From contig NZ_CP049867.1 of assembly GCF_011299595.1 (NCBI RefSeq), forward strand, positions 1,798,001 through 1,862,000: a stretch of DNA of 64,000 nucleotides. Direction: 5' to 3'. The position numbers were made by a program, and so were the translations under genes. Within the stretch, counting starts at the first letter, position 1; the number at the start of each line of letters is the position of its first letter. Shown here one piece after another: positions 35,364-42,560 of this stretch. The stretch is from Nocardioides sp. HDW12B. GTDB taxonomy: Bacteria; Actinomycetota; Actinomycetes; Propionibacteriales; Nocardioidaceae. The notes beneath the pieces were generated by a model that saw only the letters and a program-made list of their open reading frames with translations, made no database searches and was not told where the DNA came from.

Positions 35364-36050
35364 TCACCCTCGGGCGTCAGGTCGGGCCGACTGGCTCCTC
35401 AGGAGATCGCCAAAGACGAGTGCTCCGGCTTCCACCGCATCCGACAGCGCGAGCACGACACCGTCTAGGGCGTGCGCGCTCTGGTAGGCGAGGGCATGGT
35501 CACTGCTGGTGAAGAAGTTGATCACCGGACAGCACGTTTCAGTGAGCCGTCCCGGACCCGCGGAACCGACGAACACGACTGCCTCCAGCGGTTGCCAGGC
35601 CCAGCGCCCGGCGCGGCTGCTCGCGGTGATCTGCTCACCGGTCAGCGGGTCAAGGGACTCCACATCGATATCTCGGTCGAGCATGGCCGCGATACCCAGG
35701 GCGTCGACCGCACAGTTCGCGGACACCGTCGGGCCGTCGACGACGCGGACCTGGTGCGCTGTTGGTCCGGGCGCAAACGGGACGCCTCCGGTGATCTCGC
35801 GCCCGGCGGGGTCCAGGAACACCAGTTCCGACTCAGCCATGTCACGCAGAGCTGCGTCGAGGTCGAGATAGAGTTCGGTTGCCCAGGTCTCGAGCTGATC
35901 GCGTGTCGGTGGCTTCCCGCTCTGACCCAGGGCGAGCAGCGTGCGTCGGTGCAGAAGTTGAAGCGGCTCGGGAAGCGAGTTGCGCCGGGTCAACAGCTTG
36001 TTCGCCGGCAGCCCCGTGGCTTCCAGGAGGGCACTCACTGCAGAACTCAT
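35364..36050 (-). CDS. merB: Organomercurial (alkylmercury) lyase
   Basis: A 228-aa enzyme that cleaves the carbon-mercury bond of organomercurials to release Hg(II). The catalytic residues can be placed: Cys113 and Asp116 in SANCAVDALG and the second Cys at 173 or 174 in TETCCPVINFF, matching the Cys96-Asp99-Cys159 set and spacing of the plasmid-borne MerB. The N-terminal helical part (RDQLETWATELYLDLDAALRDM) is also family-like. It follows the flavin reductase by 68 bp in the same direction. Length is normal. Confidence 0.9.
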   Translation of the reverse strand: MSSAVSALLEATGLPANKLLTRRNSLPEPLQLLHRRTLLALGQSGKPPTRDQLETWATELYLDLDAALRDMAESELVFLDPAGREITGGVPFAPGPTAHQVRVVDGPTVSANCAVDALGIAAMLDRDIDVESLDPLTGEQITASSRAGRWAWQPLEAVVFVGSAGPGRLTETCCPVINFFTSSDHALAYQSAHALDGVVLALSDAVEAGALVFGDLLRSQSARPDARG

Positions 36051-36118
36051 GCTGTCGCTCCAATCGTCGTGTCGCGGCCGGTCTGTCGACCGAGCCCTGT
36101 TGCGCGGCTAGGAAGGGG

Positions 36119-37471
36119 TCAGAGCATGGAGCCGAGGTCTGAACCGACCGTGGGGTAGGCGGCGGTCATGGACTTCAGTTGACGGGTGGTCAGGTCGAGC
36201 TTCATCGCGAGGGCGAGGAAGTTGATCAGTTCCCCGTACTCGGGGCCCAGCAGGTGCGCGCCGACGATCCGGTCGCTGGCTCGGTCGATGAGGATCTTGG
36301 CGGCCGCGGTCGTCTCGCCGATGCGGTAGTTGGAGTACCAGCCACTGGTGTCGCTGTAGCGGACATCGACTTCGATGCCCTGGTCCTTGGCTTCTTGTTC
36401 GAGCATCCCGACCCGAGCGAGCTCGGGGATTGTGAACACCGCGGTCGGGACACCGGCGTAGGCAGGGACGGTCGTGGTGGCTTTGAGCATGTTGGACGCG
36501 GCGACCTTGCCCTCGAAAACCGCCACAGGGGTCAGCGGCATCCCGGGGCTGTTGGCTGAGTCCCCGGCGGCGTAGACCGCCGGGTTCGTGGTGCTCTGCA
36601 GGTGAGGGGCGACGTGCACGCCGCGCTCGTCCCACTCGACCCCGGCAGCGTCGAGGCCGAGGCCGGCGAGCTCGGGTGTCCGGCCGGCGCCGTGGACGAC
36701 GAGGTCGAACTCCAGAGTCTCGATCTGGCCCGATCGTTCGACGCTGACCTGGTAGCCGCTCTCGGACTTCTCGATCCCGGTGATTGTGGTCGAGCGCTGC
36801 AGCTCGATCCCAGCCTCGGTGCCGCGCGTAATGAGGAGCTCGACGAGGTCGGGGTCGAACCCCTTGAGGGGACGCGCCCCGCGGTCGAGAATGGTCGGGG
36901 CACTGCCGGCACGGGCCGAGATGTGCGCGAACTCAAAGGAGATGAACCCACCACCGACGAACAGGATCCGCGACGGGAGCACCTCCAGGTCCAGGAAGTC
37001 GGTGCTGTCGACCAGGTGCTGGTGACCGGGGAAGTCCAGCGGGCGTGGGCGTGCACCTGTGGCGATCATGAAATGCGTCGCCTCATAGCGGGTGCCGCTG
37101 ATCTCGATGCTGTTCTTGTCTGTGAATCGGGCGACGCCGTGGAGGGTGTCGATGCCGTTGCCGGTGAGGCTGTCCTCCGTGTTCTGGGGGACCGGGTCGG
37201 TGAAGCCGTGCTTGTGTTTCATCAGGTCGGCCCAGTTGATCGACAGGCCGCCCTCATCGACGCCCTTGCCGCGCATCAGCCGGGCGCTGTCGATGATCTC
37301 CGCACCGCGGCGCAGGATCTTCTTGGGGTCGCACCCGCGCAGCGCACAGGTGCCGCCGTAGGGCAGCGCGTCGACGATGGCGACGTTCCAGCCCTTGGAG
37401 GCGCACTTGTTGGCAGCTGAGACACCGGCCATGCCGGCGCCGATGACGATCAAGTCGTAGCTTTCTGTCAT
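36119..37471 (-). CDS. NAD(P)/FAD-dependent disulfide oxidoreductase, MerA-like but lacking the terminal Cys pair
   Basis: A 450-aa two-dinucleotide-fold flavoprotein. FAD motif YDLIVIGAGMAGVSAANKC; redox disulfide Cys42-Cys47 in GGTCALRGCDPKK; NAD(P) motif ILFVGGGFISFEFAH; second FAD motif VYAAGDSA. The position in a mer cluster suggests mercuric reductase, but the N-terminal HMA domain and the C-terminal vicinal Cys pair that binds Hg(II) in MerA are absent; the end reads AAYPTVGSDLGSML, and the His-Glu of glutathione reductase is replaced by Tyr. It probably reduces a low-molecular or protein disulfide. ATG 37471 overlaps the preceding stop. Confidence 0.85.
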   Translation of the reverse strand: MTESYDLIVIGAGMAGVSAANKCASKGWNVAIVDALPYGGTCALRGCDPKKILRRGAEIIDSARLMRGKGVDEGGLSINWADLMKHKHGFTDPVPQNTEDSLTGNGIDTLHGVARFTDKNSIEISGTRYEATHFMIATGARPRPLDFPGHQHLVDSTDFLDLEVLPSRILFVGGGFISFEFAHISARAGSAPTILDRGARPLKGFDPDLVELLITRGTEAGIELQRSTTITGIEKSESGYQVSVERSGQIETLEFDLVVHGAGRTPELAGLGLDAAGVEWDERGVHVAPHLQSTTNPAVYAAGDSANSPGMPLTPVAVFEGKVAASNMLKATTTVPAYAGVPTAVFTIPELARVGMLEQEAKDQGIEVDVRYSDTSGWYSNYRIGETTAAAKILIDRASDRIVGAHLLGPEYGELINFLALAMKLDLTTRQLKSMTAAYPTVGSDLGSML

Positions 37472-37782
37472 CGCATGGCCCGGTCGCTCACCGCGAGCGC
37501 TGCTCGCAGCTGTTCCTCCGTGGGCGCGCCTGCTGGGCCGTCGGGGGTGCGGTAGACCCGGCACGACAAGCCGACCCCGTCATCCGGTTCGGCGAAGACG
37601 TCGATGCCATCTACCAGGATGCTCGGCGAGCCGTAGAAGCCGACCCGCTCCGCTTCCTCGATCGTGTCGACGAGGTGACGCGAGACCGTCAGGTCAGGGC
37701 GTTCTGCGGCGATGGCGGCAAGACGCTCGTCGGCGATCTTCCAGTTCGGGCAGTCGTCGAAGTACAGCAAGGCGATGTCCAT
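37468..37782 (-). CDS. Thioredoxin-like protein with CPNW motif
   Basis: A 104-aa protein starting MDIALLYFDDCPNWKIADER and with the cis-Pro strand YGSPSILVDGIDVF, a thioredoxin fold with a single active-site Cys in place of CxxC. Related small proteins are found next to merB and merR in actinobacteria. First gene of the minus-strand mercury operon; its ATG is about two bases from the predicted transcription start, so the message is probably leaderless. It overlaps the flavin reductase by four bases, suggesting a redox pair. Confidence 0.75.
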   Translation of the reverse strand: MDIALLYFDDCPNWKIADERLAAIAAERPDLTVSRHLVDTIEEAERVGFYGSPSILVDGIDVFAEPDDGVGLSCRVYRTPDGPAGAPTEEQLRAALAVSDRAMR

Positions 37783-37790
37783 GCCAACGA

Positions 37791-37821
37791 CCGTAAACCT
37801 TGATCCATGGTGCAAGGTCAA
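37791..37821 (-). promoter_or_regulatory. MerR-type operator/promoter with 19-bp spacer
   Basis: On the minus strand TTGACC (37821-37816) is separated by exactly 19 bp from TTACGG (37796-37791). The spacer holds a perfect dyad, plus-strand CCTTGATCCATGGTGCAAGG at 37798-37817. The overlong spacer with central dyad is the classic design that MerR proteins untwist on metal binding. The start codon follows at 37782. The dyad also lies 20 bp before merR and so could autoregulate it. Confidence 0.85.
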
Positions 37822-37837
37822 GCGCTAGGATGGATCC

Positions 37838-38239
37838 ATGCTGATCGGAGAGCTCGCCAACGCCGTCGGGCTACCCAGCCAGACCATCAGGTTCTACGAA
37901 CGCAAGGGCCTGCTACCCGCACCCGAACGCGGCGCCAACGGCTACCGGACCTATGACGAATCCACGCTCGCCCGATTGCGTTTCGTCCAGACCGCCCAGG
38001 CAGCGGGCCTCACGCTCGCCGAGATCGGCACCATCCTCGACCTCCGCGACGACGGCAACGTCCCCTGCGCTCATGTGGCGACCCTGATCAACAGCAAGCT
38101 CCACGCCGTGCGTGCCCGCATCCGGGACCTCGCCCTGCTCGAGATAGAACTCGACGCCCTCATCGAACGCAGCCACCGCCTCGATCCCGACGACTGCATC
38201 GACGCCGATATCTGCCACATCATCGCCGCACCGCAGTAG
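37838..38239 (+). CDS. MerR family metal-responsive regulator
   Basis: A 133-aa regulator, divergent from the mercury operon. The winged-helix N-terminus is GELANAVGLPSQTIRFYERK; then a dimerisation helix, and cysteines at 77 (VPCAHV), 120 and 126 (DDCIDADICHI). Three such Cys resemble the Hg(II) site of MerR (Cys82, 117, 126), but the final pair here is spaced CX5C, not CX8C, so the metal sensed (Hg, Cd, Pb or Zn) is not certain. It should act at the dyad just upstream. Confidence 0.87.
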   Translation: MLIGELANAVGLPSQTIRFYERKGLLPAPERGANGYRTYDESTLARLRFVQTAQAAGLTLAEIGTILDLRDDGNVPCAHVATLINSKLHAVRARIRDLALLEIELDALIERSHRLDPDDCIDADICHIIAAPQ

Positions 38240-38521
38240 TAGGCGTCGCTGCCGGAACTGGCTCGGGCGATCACCTGAGGCGTTGGCCCAGCCGCCCATC
38301 GGCACGATCCGACACCAGGGGAGTGGGTCGCCTGCCGGATGGGCTGCGCCTCGTGGACCTCGAGTACGACGCTCCAGGGACTGTCCAGGCGCGTGGCTAT
38401 TCGCGAACTCCGCCGCAACGAGGCGGTTGGCCACGATGATGCCCTGGCCGGGCCAAGGCGTTCGCGCGCCCATGACCGCTTCCCTGCTCGAGACGGGGGT
38501 CTGAGGAGTACCTTCTGCAAG

Positions 38522-38689
38522 ATGCGACGGAACATTCTCATTGCGGTCACGCTCTACCTCAGCGCGGCTCTGGGGACTCGCGCCGCGGAGGCCGCTGGTC
38601 TGCAACGTTGCGGCTGCTCCTTCTCATGCTGGTGTCGCAGACCGATCCTCAGAGCCTTCCGCTGGGTGGCGCCGTTGGGCCACCGATAG
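38522..38689 (+). CDS. Small Cys-rich secreted or membrane-anchored protein (CGC-CWC)
   Basis: A 55-aa protein: MRRNILIAVTLYLSAALG is a signal-like helix, followed by a compact Cys cluster LQRCGCSFSCWCRRP and a conserved-looking end AFRWVAPLGHR. Four cysteines in CxC-x3-CxC spacing suggest metal or redox binding outside the membrane. I believe similar small proteins occur in other actinobacterial islands but cannot confirm it here. GAGGAG lies upstream, farther from the ATG than usual. Confidence 0.6.
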   Translation: MRRNILIAVTLYLSAALGTRAAEAAGLQRCGCSFSCWCRRPILRAFRWVAPLGHR

Positions 38690-38831
38690 ACGGATATCGG
38701 GCCGCGACACTGCATCTTGGAGCGAGCGACTTGTTTCACCGACGCGAGAGGGCGTCCAGGTACGTGAAGTGGGTGCACCTGGAACTGACAGGTGGCTCGA
38801 GGACTTCTCCTTGCCAGCGAAAGGACGAAGG

Positions 38832-39062
38832 GTGGGTAGGCACGTGTTGAGTCGATTGATGACAACCGAGGAGGCCGCGGATCTGTTGAATGTCTCCTAC
38901 TCGTGGTTGAAGAAGGCTGCGCAGCGCGGTGAGGTTCCGTGCACTCACATCGGGCGAGCGGTTCGATTTTCGCAGGTGCATGTGCAAGCGATCGTTGAGT
39001 CGGGTGAACAGGGCCGCCGCTCGGGGGTTCGGCAGCGCGGTTCAGCGCGCAGCCTCCTTTAG
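38832..39062 (+). CDS. Excisionase-type helix-turn-helix protein
   Basis: A 76-aa protein whose core MTTEEAADLLNVSYSWLKKA and HIGRAVRFSQVHVQAIVES is the winged-helix excisionase (Xis/BldC-like) domain. Convergent with the integrase and one base from its end. It should bend DNA at the attachment sites and favour excision. GTG 38832 was chosen because AAGGA lies upstream; ATG 38859 starts the conserved part and is an alternative. Confidence 0.82.
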   Translation: MGRHVLSRLMTTEEAADLLNVSYSWLKKAAQRGEVPCTHIGRAVRFSQVHVQAIVESGEQGRRSGVRQRGSARSLL

Positions 39063-39063
39063 G

Positions 39064-40392
39064 TCAACTGTTTCGGCGCCGGGTGCCGTCTGGCGCCGCG
39101 GGCCTGATCGGGCGGTTGTCGACGTCGTGCGGCGTCGGGCGAGGAACAACGGCCGACGCGATGGTGAGCATTTCGCGTGACATCGCCTCGGCCATCACCG
39201 GGTCGTGAAGGTTGATGAGACCGCCGTAGACGTCGTAGGTGATTTGCAGGCTGGCGTGACCGAGCTGTTCAGAGACGACTTCGATCCGGACCCCGGCGGC
39301 CAGTGACCACACGACGGTTGTGTGACGGAGCATGTGGGGTGTGGCGTGTTTGGTCATTCCGCGTCGGACGGCTTCGTTGCGCGCGGGCACCCACCGGTCG
39401 GAGTGGAAGTCTGGGTACCGCCAGGGGTTGCCTTGCGCTGTTCTGAAGACGTAGGTGTCGGGGTCGTGCGATGACACGGCGCGGCGCAGGCGTGCGGCGT
39501 CTTGACCGCGAACTACGACGTACCGTGAGCGCCGCGATTTCGGGGGGCCGAGCTTCCAGGTGCGGTTCTGGCCGGCCGTGAGGTCGATCGGGTCTTCGTC
39601 GGGGGCCCGTTTCGACCACGCCCGGACTACATGGATCCGGGCGGTCTGGTTGTCTGGGAACGAGAGGTCGCCGCGCCGTAGGGCGGCGAGCTCACCCCAG
39701 CGCATGCCGGTGGCGAGGGCGACGTCGACGAGCAGGTGCACGTCGCTGCGCAGACACGAGCGCAGCAGTGCCCACTCCTCGCGCTGGAAGAACCGGACCT
39801 GACGGCCGAGCTCACTGTCCTTGCTCGGCAGCCTTGTCAGCTCTGCTGGGTTGTCAGGTCGCAGCCCAAGCCTCTTCTGGCCGTGCATGAGGATGGAGAA
39901 CAGCAGTCCATGCCGGTTGCGGATGCTCTTGCCGGTCGACGGTAGGTCTCGTTGCTCGACCATCCAGTCTTCGATGTCGAGTGGCTGGATCTCGGTGAGC
40001 ACCATGGGCCCGAAGGTGGTCAACAGGTGGAGCTCGTAGGCGCGCCGGTAGCGATGCAGCGTGTAGGGCTTGAGATGACCGAGCTTCATCATGCGCGCCT
40101 GGTATCGGAAGTAGCTGATCGCTACGTCGTGGAAGGTCTCGGGAAGGCTCTCCGTCTCTTCGACGGGTAAGACGTAGCCGTGGCCTTTGCTCCAGCGGAT
40201 GCCATCAGGGTTGGTGGGCCACTGCTGCCCTGCCTCCTCCACCTCCGCGGCGAAGGCGAGGGCCCGCGACCGACTCACGAAGGTCTCCGCTACTTCAGTC
40301 CGCCCTGGGCCGGCAGCTCCGCCGCCCAGGACCCATCGGACCTGGTAACTCATGCCGCCGTCGGCCCGTCGACGCCTTCTCATTCGTGCCAT
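39064..40392 (-). CDS. Tyrosine recombinase (site-specific integrase)
   Basis: A 442-aa phage-type integrase. Its N-terminal arm-binding part is basic (ARMRRRRRADGG, then YQVRWVLGG). A core-binding SAM-like domain follows (TLHRYRRAYELHLLTTFG). The catalytic domain shows Arg in ATGMRWGELAALR, HMLRHTTV, LGHAS and the nucleophile Tyr in YDVYGG. ATG 40392 has GGGAG eight bases upstream. It lies 181 bp from the tRNA-Leu, whose 3' end it presumably targets. All catalytic residues appear intact, so the island may still move. Confidence 0.92.
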   Translation of the reverse strand: MARMRRRRRADGGMSYQVRWVLGGGAAGPGRTEVAETFVSRSRALAFAAEVEEAGQQWPTNPDGIRWSKGHGYVLPVEETESLPETFHDVAISYFRYQARMMKLGHLKPYTLHRYRRAYELHLLTTFGPMVLTEIQPLDIEDWMVEQRDLPSTGKSIRNRHGLLFSILMHGQKRLGLRPDNPAELTRLPSKDSELGRQVRFFQREEWALLRSCLRSDVHLLVDVALATGMRWGELAALRRGDLSFPDNQTARIHVVRAWSKRAPDEDPIDLTAGQNRTWKLGPPKSRRSRYVVVRGQDAARLRRAVSSHDPDTYVFRTAQGNPWRYPDFHSDRWVPARNEAVRRGMTKHATPHMLRHTTVVWSLAAGVRIEVVSEQLGHASLQITYDVYGGLINLHDPVMAEAMSREMLTIASAVVPRPTPHDVDNRPIRPAAPDGTRRRNS

Positions 40393-40436
40393 GTGTTGTG
40401 CTCCCGAACTGAGATGCCCTCTCCTGGTCAGGCCAT

Positions 40437-40505
40437 GAGTGGGACATGACGCGGACAGCCTCGCTTTAGCGAGTGGGCCACCAGTGGGACATGAGTGGGA
40501 CATGT
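40437..40505. repeat. Cluster of putative integrase arm sites, right end
   Basis: Three copies of AGTGGGACATG occur as GAGTGGGACATGA (40437-40449), AGTGGGACATGA (40483-40494) and GAGTGGGACATGT (40493-40505). They lie between the integrase start and the tRNA-Leu. A fourth identical copy is near the left end at 22794. Confidence 0.65.
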
Positions 40506-40572
40506 GCGCCGCCAGCGCCAGAAACGTGTCCGTTAAATGACGATAGGCCCCGGTTTCCGGGGCCCATCAACT

Positions 40573-40593
40573 GTGTCCGAGGGGGGACTTGAA
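40573..40593. repeat. Right attachment repeat (attR) inside tRNA-Leu
   Basis: Identical over 21 bp to 22659-22679. It covers the last acceptor-stem bases, discriminator and part of the T-arm of the minus-strand tRNA-Leu. Insertion therefore left the tRNA intact. Confidence 0.85.
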
Positions 40594-40658
40594 CCCCCAC
40601 GCCCTTTTGGGGCACTAGCACCTCAAGCTAGCGCGTCTGCCTATTCCGCCACCCGGAC
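40574..40658 (-). tRNA. tRNA-Leu (anticodon GAG)
   Basis: An 85-nt class II tRNA. The acceptor GTCCGGG pairs with CTCGGAC (one G-U), discriminator A, and the anticodon stem CTAGC/GCTAG closes the loop TTGAGGT, giving GAG. The long variable arm GCCC-CAAAA-GGGC is typical of tRNA-Leu, and the T-arm is GGGGG-TTCAAGT-CCCCC. CCA is not encoded. Its 3' end is the integration site of the island. Confidence 0.93.
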
Positions 40659-40771
40659 GAGGTGTCGTCGAGGCCCTCGTGGAGAGGGTCGATCGCGGCC
40701 GTAACTGTAGCAAAGGAGAGGCCTGTCCCCTGCATCGGGGATCCGCCCCGGGCGCCCGCGCGCGTGCCACC

Positions 40772-42118
40772 ATGGGCCGGGTGAGCGCACCGGAGAGCGA
40801 GACCCCCCAGGATCGGTCCTACGACCCCGCCGCGGAGGTCGTGGACATCTGTCGCGACCTGATCCGCATCGACACCACCAACACCGGCGACGGTGACGGA
40901 CCGGGGGAGCGCAAGGCCGCCGAGCACGTCGCGTCGCTGCTGTCCGACGTCGGTATCGAGGTCACGCTCAGCGAGTCCCGGCCCGGCCGCACCAGCCTGC
41001 TCGCCCGCTGGGGCGGGTCGCCCGGCTCGGACAAGCCGCCGCTGCTGGTCCACGGCCACCTCGACGTCGTCCCCGCCGACGCCGACGACTGGCAGCTGCA
41101 CCCGCTGTCCGGCGAGATCAAGGACGGCGCGATCTGGGGCCGCGGCGCGGTCGACATGAAGGACTTCGATGCGATCATCCTCAGCGTCGTCCGGGCCCGT
41201 CAGCGCGCCGGGAAGGCGCCCGACCGCGAGATCGTTCTCGCCTTCACCGCCGACGAGGAGGCAGGCGGGCACCAGGGCGCCGAGCACCTCATCACCGAGC
41301 ACCGCGACCTGCTCGCCGACTGCTCCGAGGCCGTGGGCGAGGTCGGCGGCTTCAGCGCCACCGTCCGCGGGCAGCGCATCTACCTCATCGAGGCCGCCGA
41401 GAAGGGCATGGCCTGGATGCGCCTCACCGCGCGCGGCACCGCCGGCCACGGCTCGATGCGCAACCCCGACAACCCCGTCTCCCGTCTGACGGCCGCGGTC
41501 GCGCGCATCGGCGCCCACGAGTGGCCGGTGCAGCTCACCCCGCAGATGGAGGTGCTGCTCGCGGCGGTCGCCGACCTCGCCGGCACCGAGGCCACCCCCG
41601 AGAACGCCCCGGCGCTCATCGAGGAGTTCGGCTCCGCCGCTCGGCTGCTGAGCAACACCATCCGCCACAGCGTCAACCCCACCCGCCTCGACGCCGGCTA
41701 CAAGGTCAACGTCGTGCCCGCCACCGCCACCGCCGAGCTGGACGGCCGCTTCCTGCCCGGGTTCGAGGACGACTTCTTCGGCACCCTCAAGGAGCTCATC
41801 GGCGAGGGCATCGACCTCGACTTCATCAGCAACCAGCACGCCCTCGAGACCGCCTACGAGGGCGACATCGTCACCGCCATGAACAGGTCCCTGCTGGCCG
41901 AGGACCCCGGCGCGCTCGTGGCGCCGTACCTCATGCCCGCCGGCACCGACGGCAAGCACTGGGCCAAGCTGGGCATCCGCTGCTTCGGGTTCTCCCCGCT
42001 CAAGCTGCCCGCCGACCTCGACTTCACCGCGCTCTTCCACGGCGTCGACGAGCGCGTGCCGGTCGACGCCCTCGAGTTCGGCGCCCGCGTCTTCGACCGC
42101 TTCCTCGACGACGCCTGA
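40772..42118 (+). CDS. M20 family metallopeptidase (DapE2-like)
   Basis: A 448-aa zinc peptidase. Metal and catalytic residues are in LLVHGHLDVVPAD (His, Asp), IWGRGAVDMKDF (bridging Asp) and FTADEEAGG (catalytic Glu, ligand Glu), with a dimerisation lid domain in the middle. Such enzymes hydrolyse small peptides or N-acyl amino acids; the closest actinobacterial group is annotated DapE2-like, but true succinyl-diaminopimelate activity cannot be claimed. ATG 40772 was taken; GTG 40781 is possible. ArfB follows 16 bp downstream. Confidence 0.86.
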   Translation: MGRVSAPESETPQDRSYDPAAEVVDICRDLIRIDTTNTGDGDGPGERKAAEHVASLLSDVGIEVTLSESRPGRTSLLARWGGSPGSDKPPLLVHGHLDVVPADADDWQLHPLSGEIKDGAIWGRGAVDMKDFDAIILSVVRARQRAGKAPDREIVLAFTADEEAGGHQGAEHLITEHRDLLADCSEAVGEVGGFSATVRGQRIYLIEAAEKGMAWMRLTARGTAGHGSMRNPDNPVSRLTAAVARIGAHEWPVQLTPQMEVLLAAVADLAGTEATPENAPALIEEFGSAARLLSNTIRHSVNPTRLDAGYKVNVVPATATAELDGRFLPGFEDDFFGTLKELIGEGIDLDFISNQHALETAYEGDIVTAMNRSLLAEDPGALVAPYLMPAGTDGKHWAKLGIRCFGFSPLKLPADLDFTALFHGVDERVPVDALEFGARVFDRFLDDA

Positions 42119-42134
42119 CCCGCGGGGCGACGAA

Positions 42135-42560
42135 ATGGCCGACGACCTGACGGTGACCCGCGCGCTGGTGATCCCCGGCGGCGAGCTGCGGGAGCGCTTC
42201 TCCCGGTCGTCGGGCCCCGGGGGACAGGGGGTCAACACCACCGACAGCCGGGTCGAGCTGTCCTTCGACGTCGCCGGCTCGCCGTCGGTGCCCGAGCCGC
42301 TGCGCGAGCGCATGCTCGACCGTCTGGCCGGGCGCCTCGTCGACGGCGTCGTCACGATCGCCGCCAGCGAGCACCGCGCGCAGCTGGCCAACCGTCAAGC
42401 CGCCCGCGAGCGGCTGGCCCAGCTGCTGCGCGAGGCCGCGGCGCCGCCTCCCCGCAAGCGTCGGGCCACCCGGCCCACGCGCGGGTCCAAGGAGCGCCGG
42501 CTCACGGCGAAGAAGCGGCGCGGCGAGACCAAGAGGCTCCGGCGGGGCGGGTTCGAGTGA
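42135..42560 (+). CDS. arfB: Alternative ribosome-rescue factor (ArfB/YaeJ type)
   Basis: A 141-aa stop-codon-independent peptidyl-tRNA hydrolase. The catalytic GGQ lies in RSSGPGGQGVNTTDSRVEL near residue 30, and the basic C-terminal tail (RKRRATRPTRGSKERRLTAK and KKRRGETKRLRRGG in overlapping parts) is the part that enters the empty mRNA channel of stalled ribosomes in this family. The codon-recognition domain of true release factors is absent. Its TGA overlaps the next start (GTGA). Confidence 0.9.
   Translation: MADDLTVTRALVIPGGELRERFSRSSGPGGQGVNTTDSRVELSFDVAGSPSVPEPLRERMLDRLAGRLVDGVVTIAASEHRAQLANRQAARERLAQLLREAAAPPPRKRRATRPTRGSKERRLTAKKRRGETKRLRRGGFE

Noticed and set aside
36119-37471. 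Calling this gene merA
   Set aside because: The redox pair CxxxxC is present, but the C-terminal vicinal cysteines and HMA domain of mercuric reductase are absent, so a general disulfide oxidoreductase call is safer.
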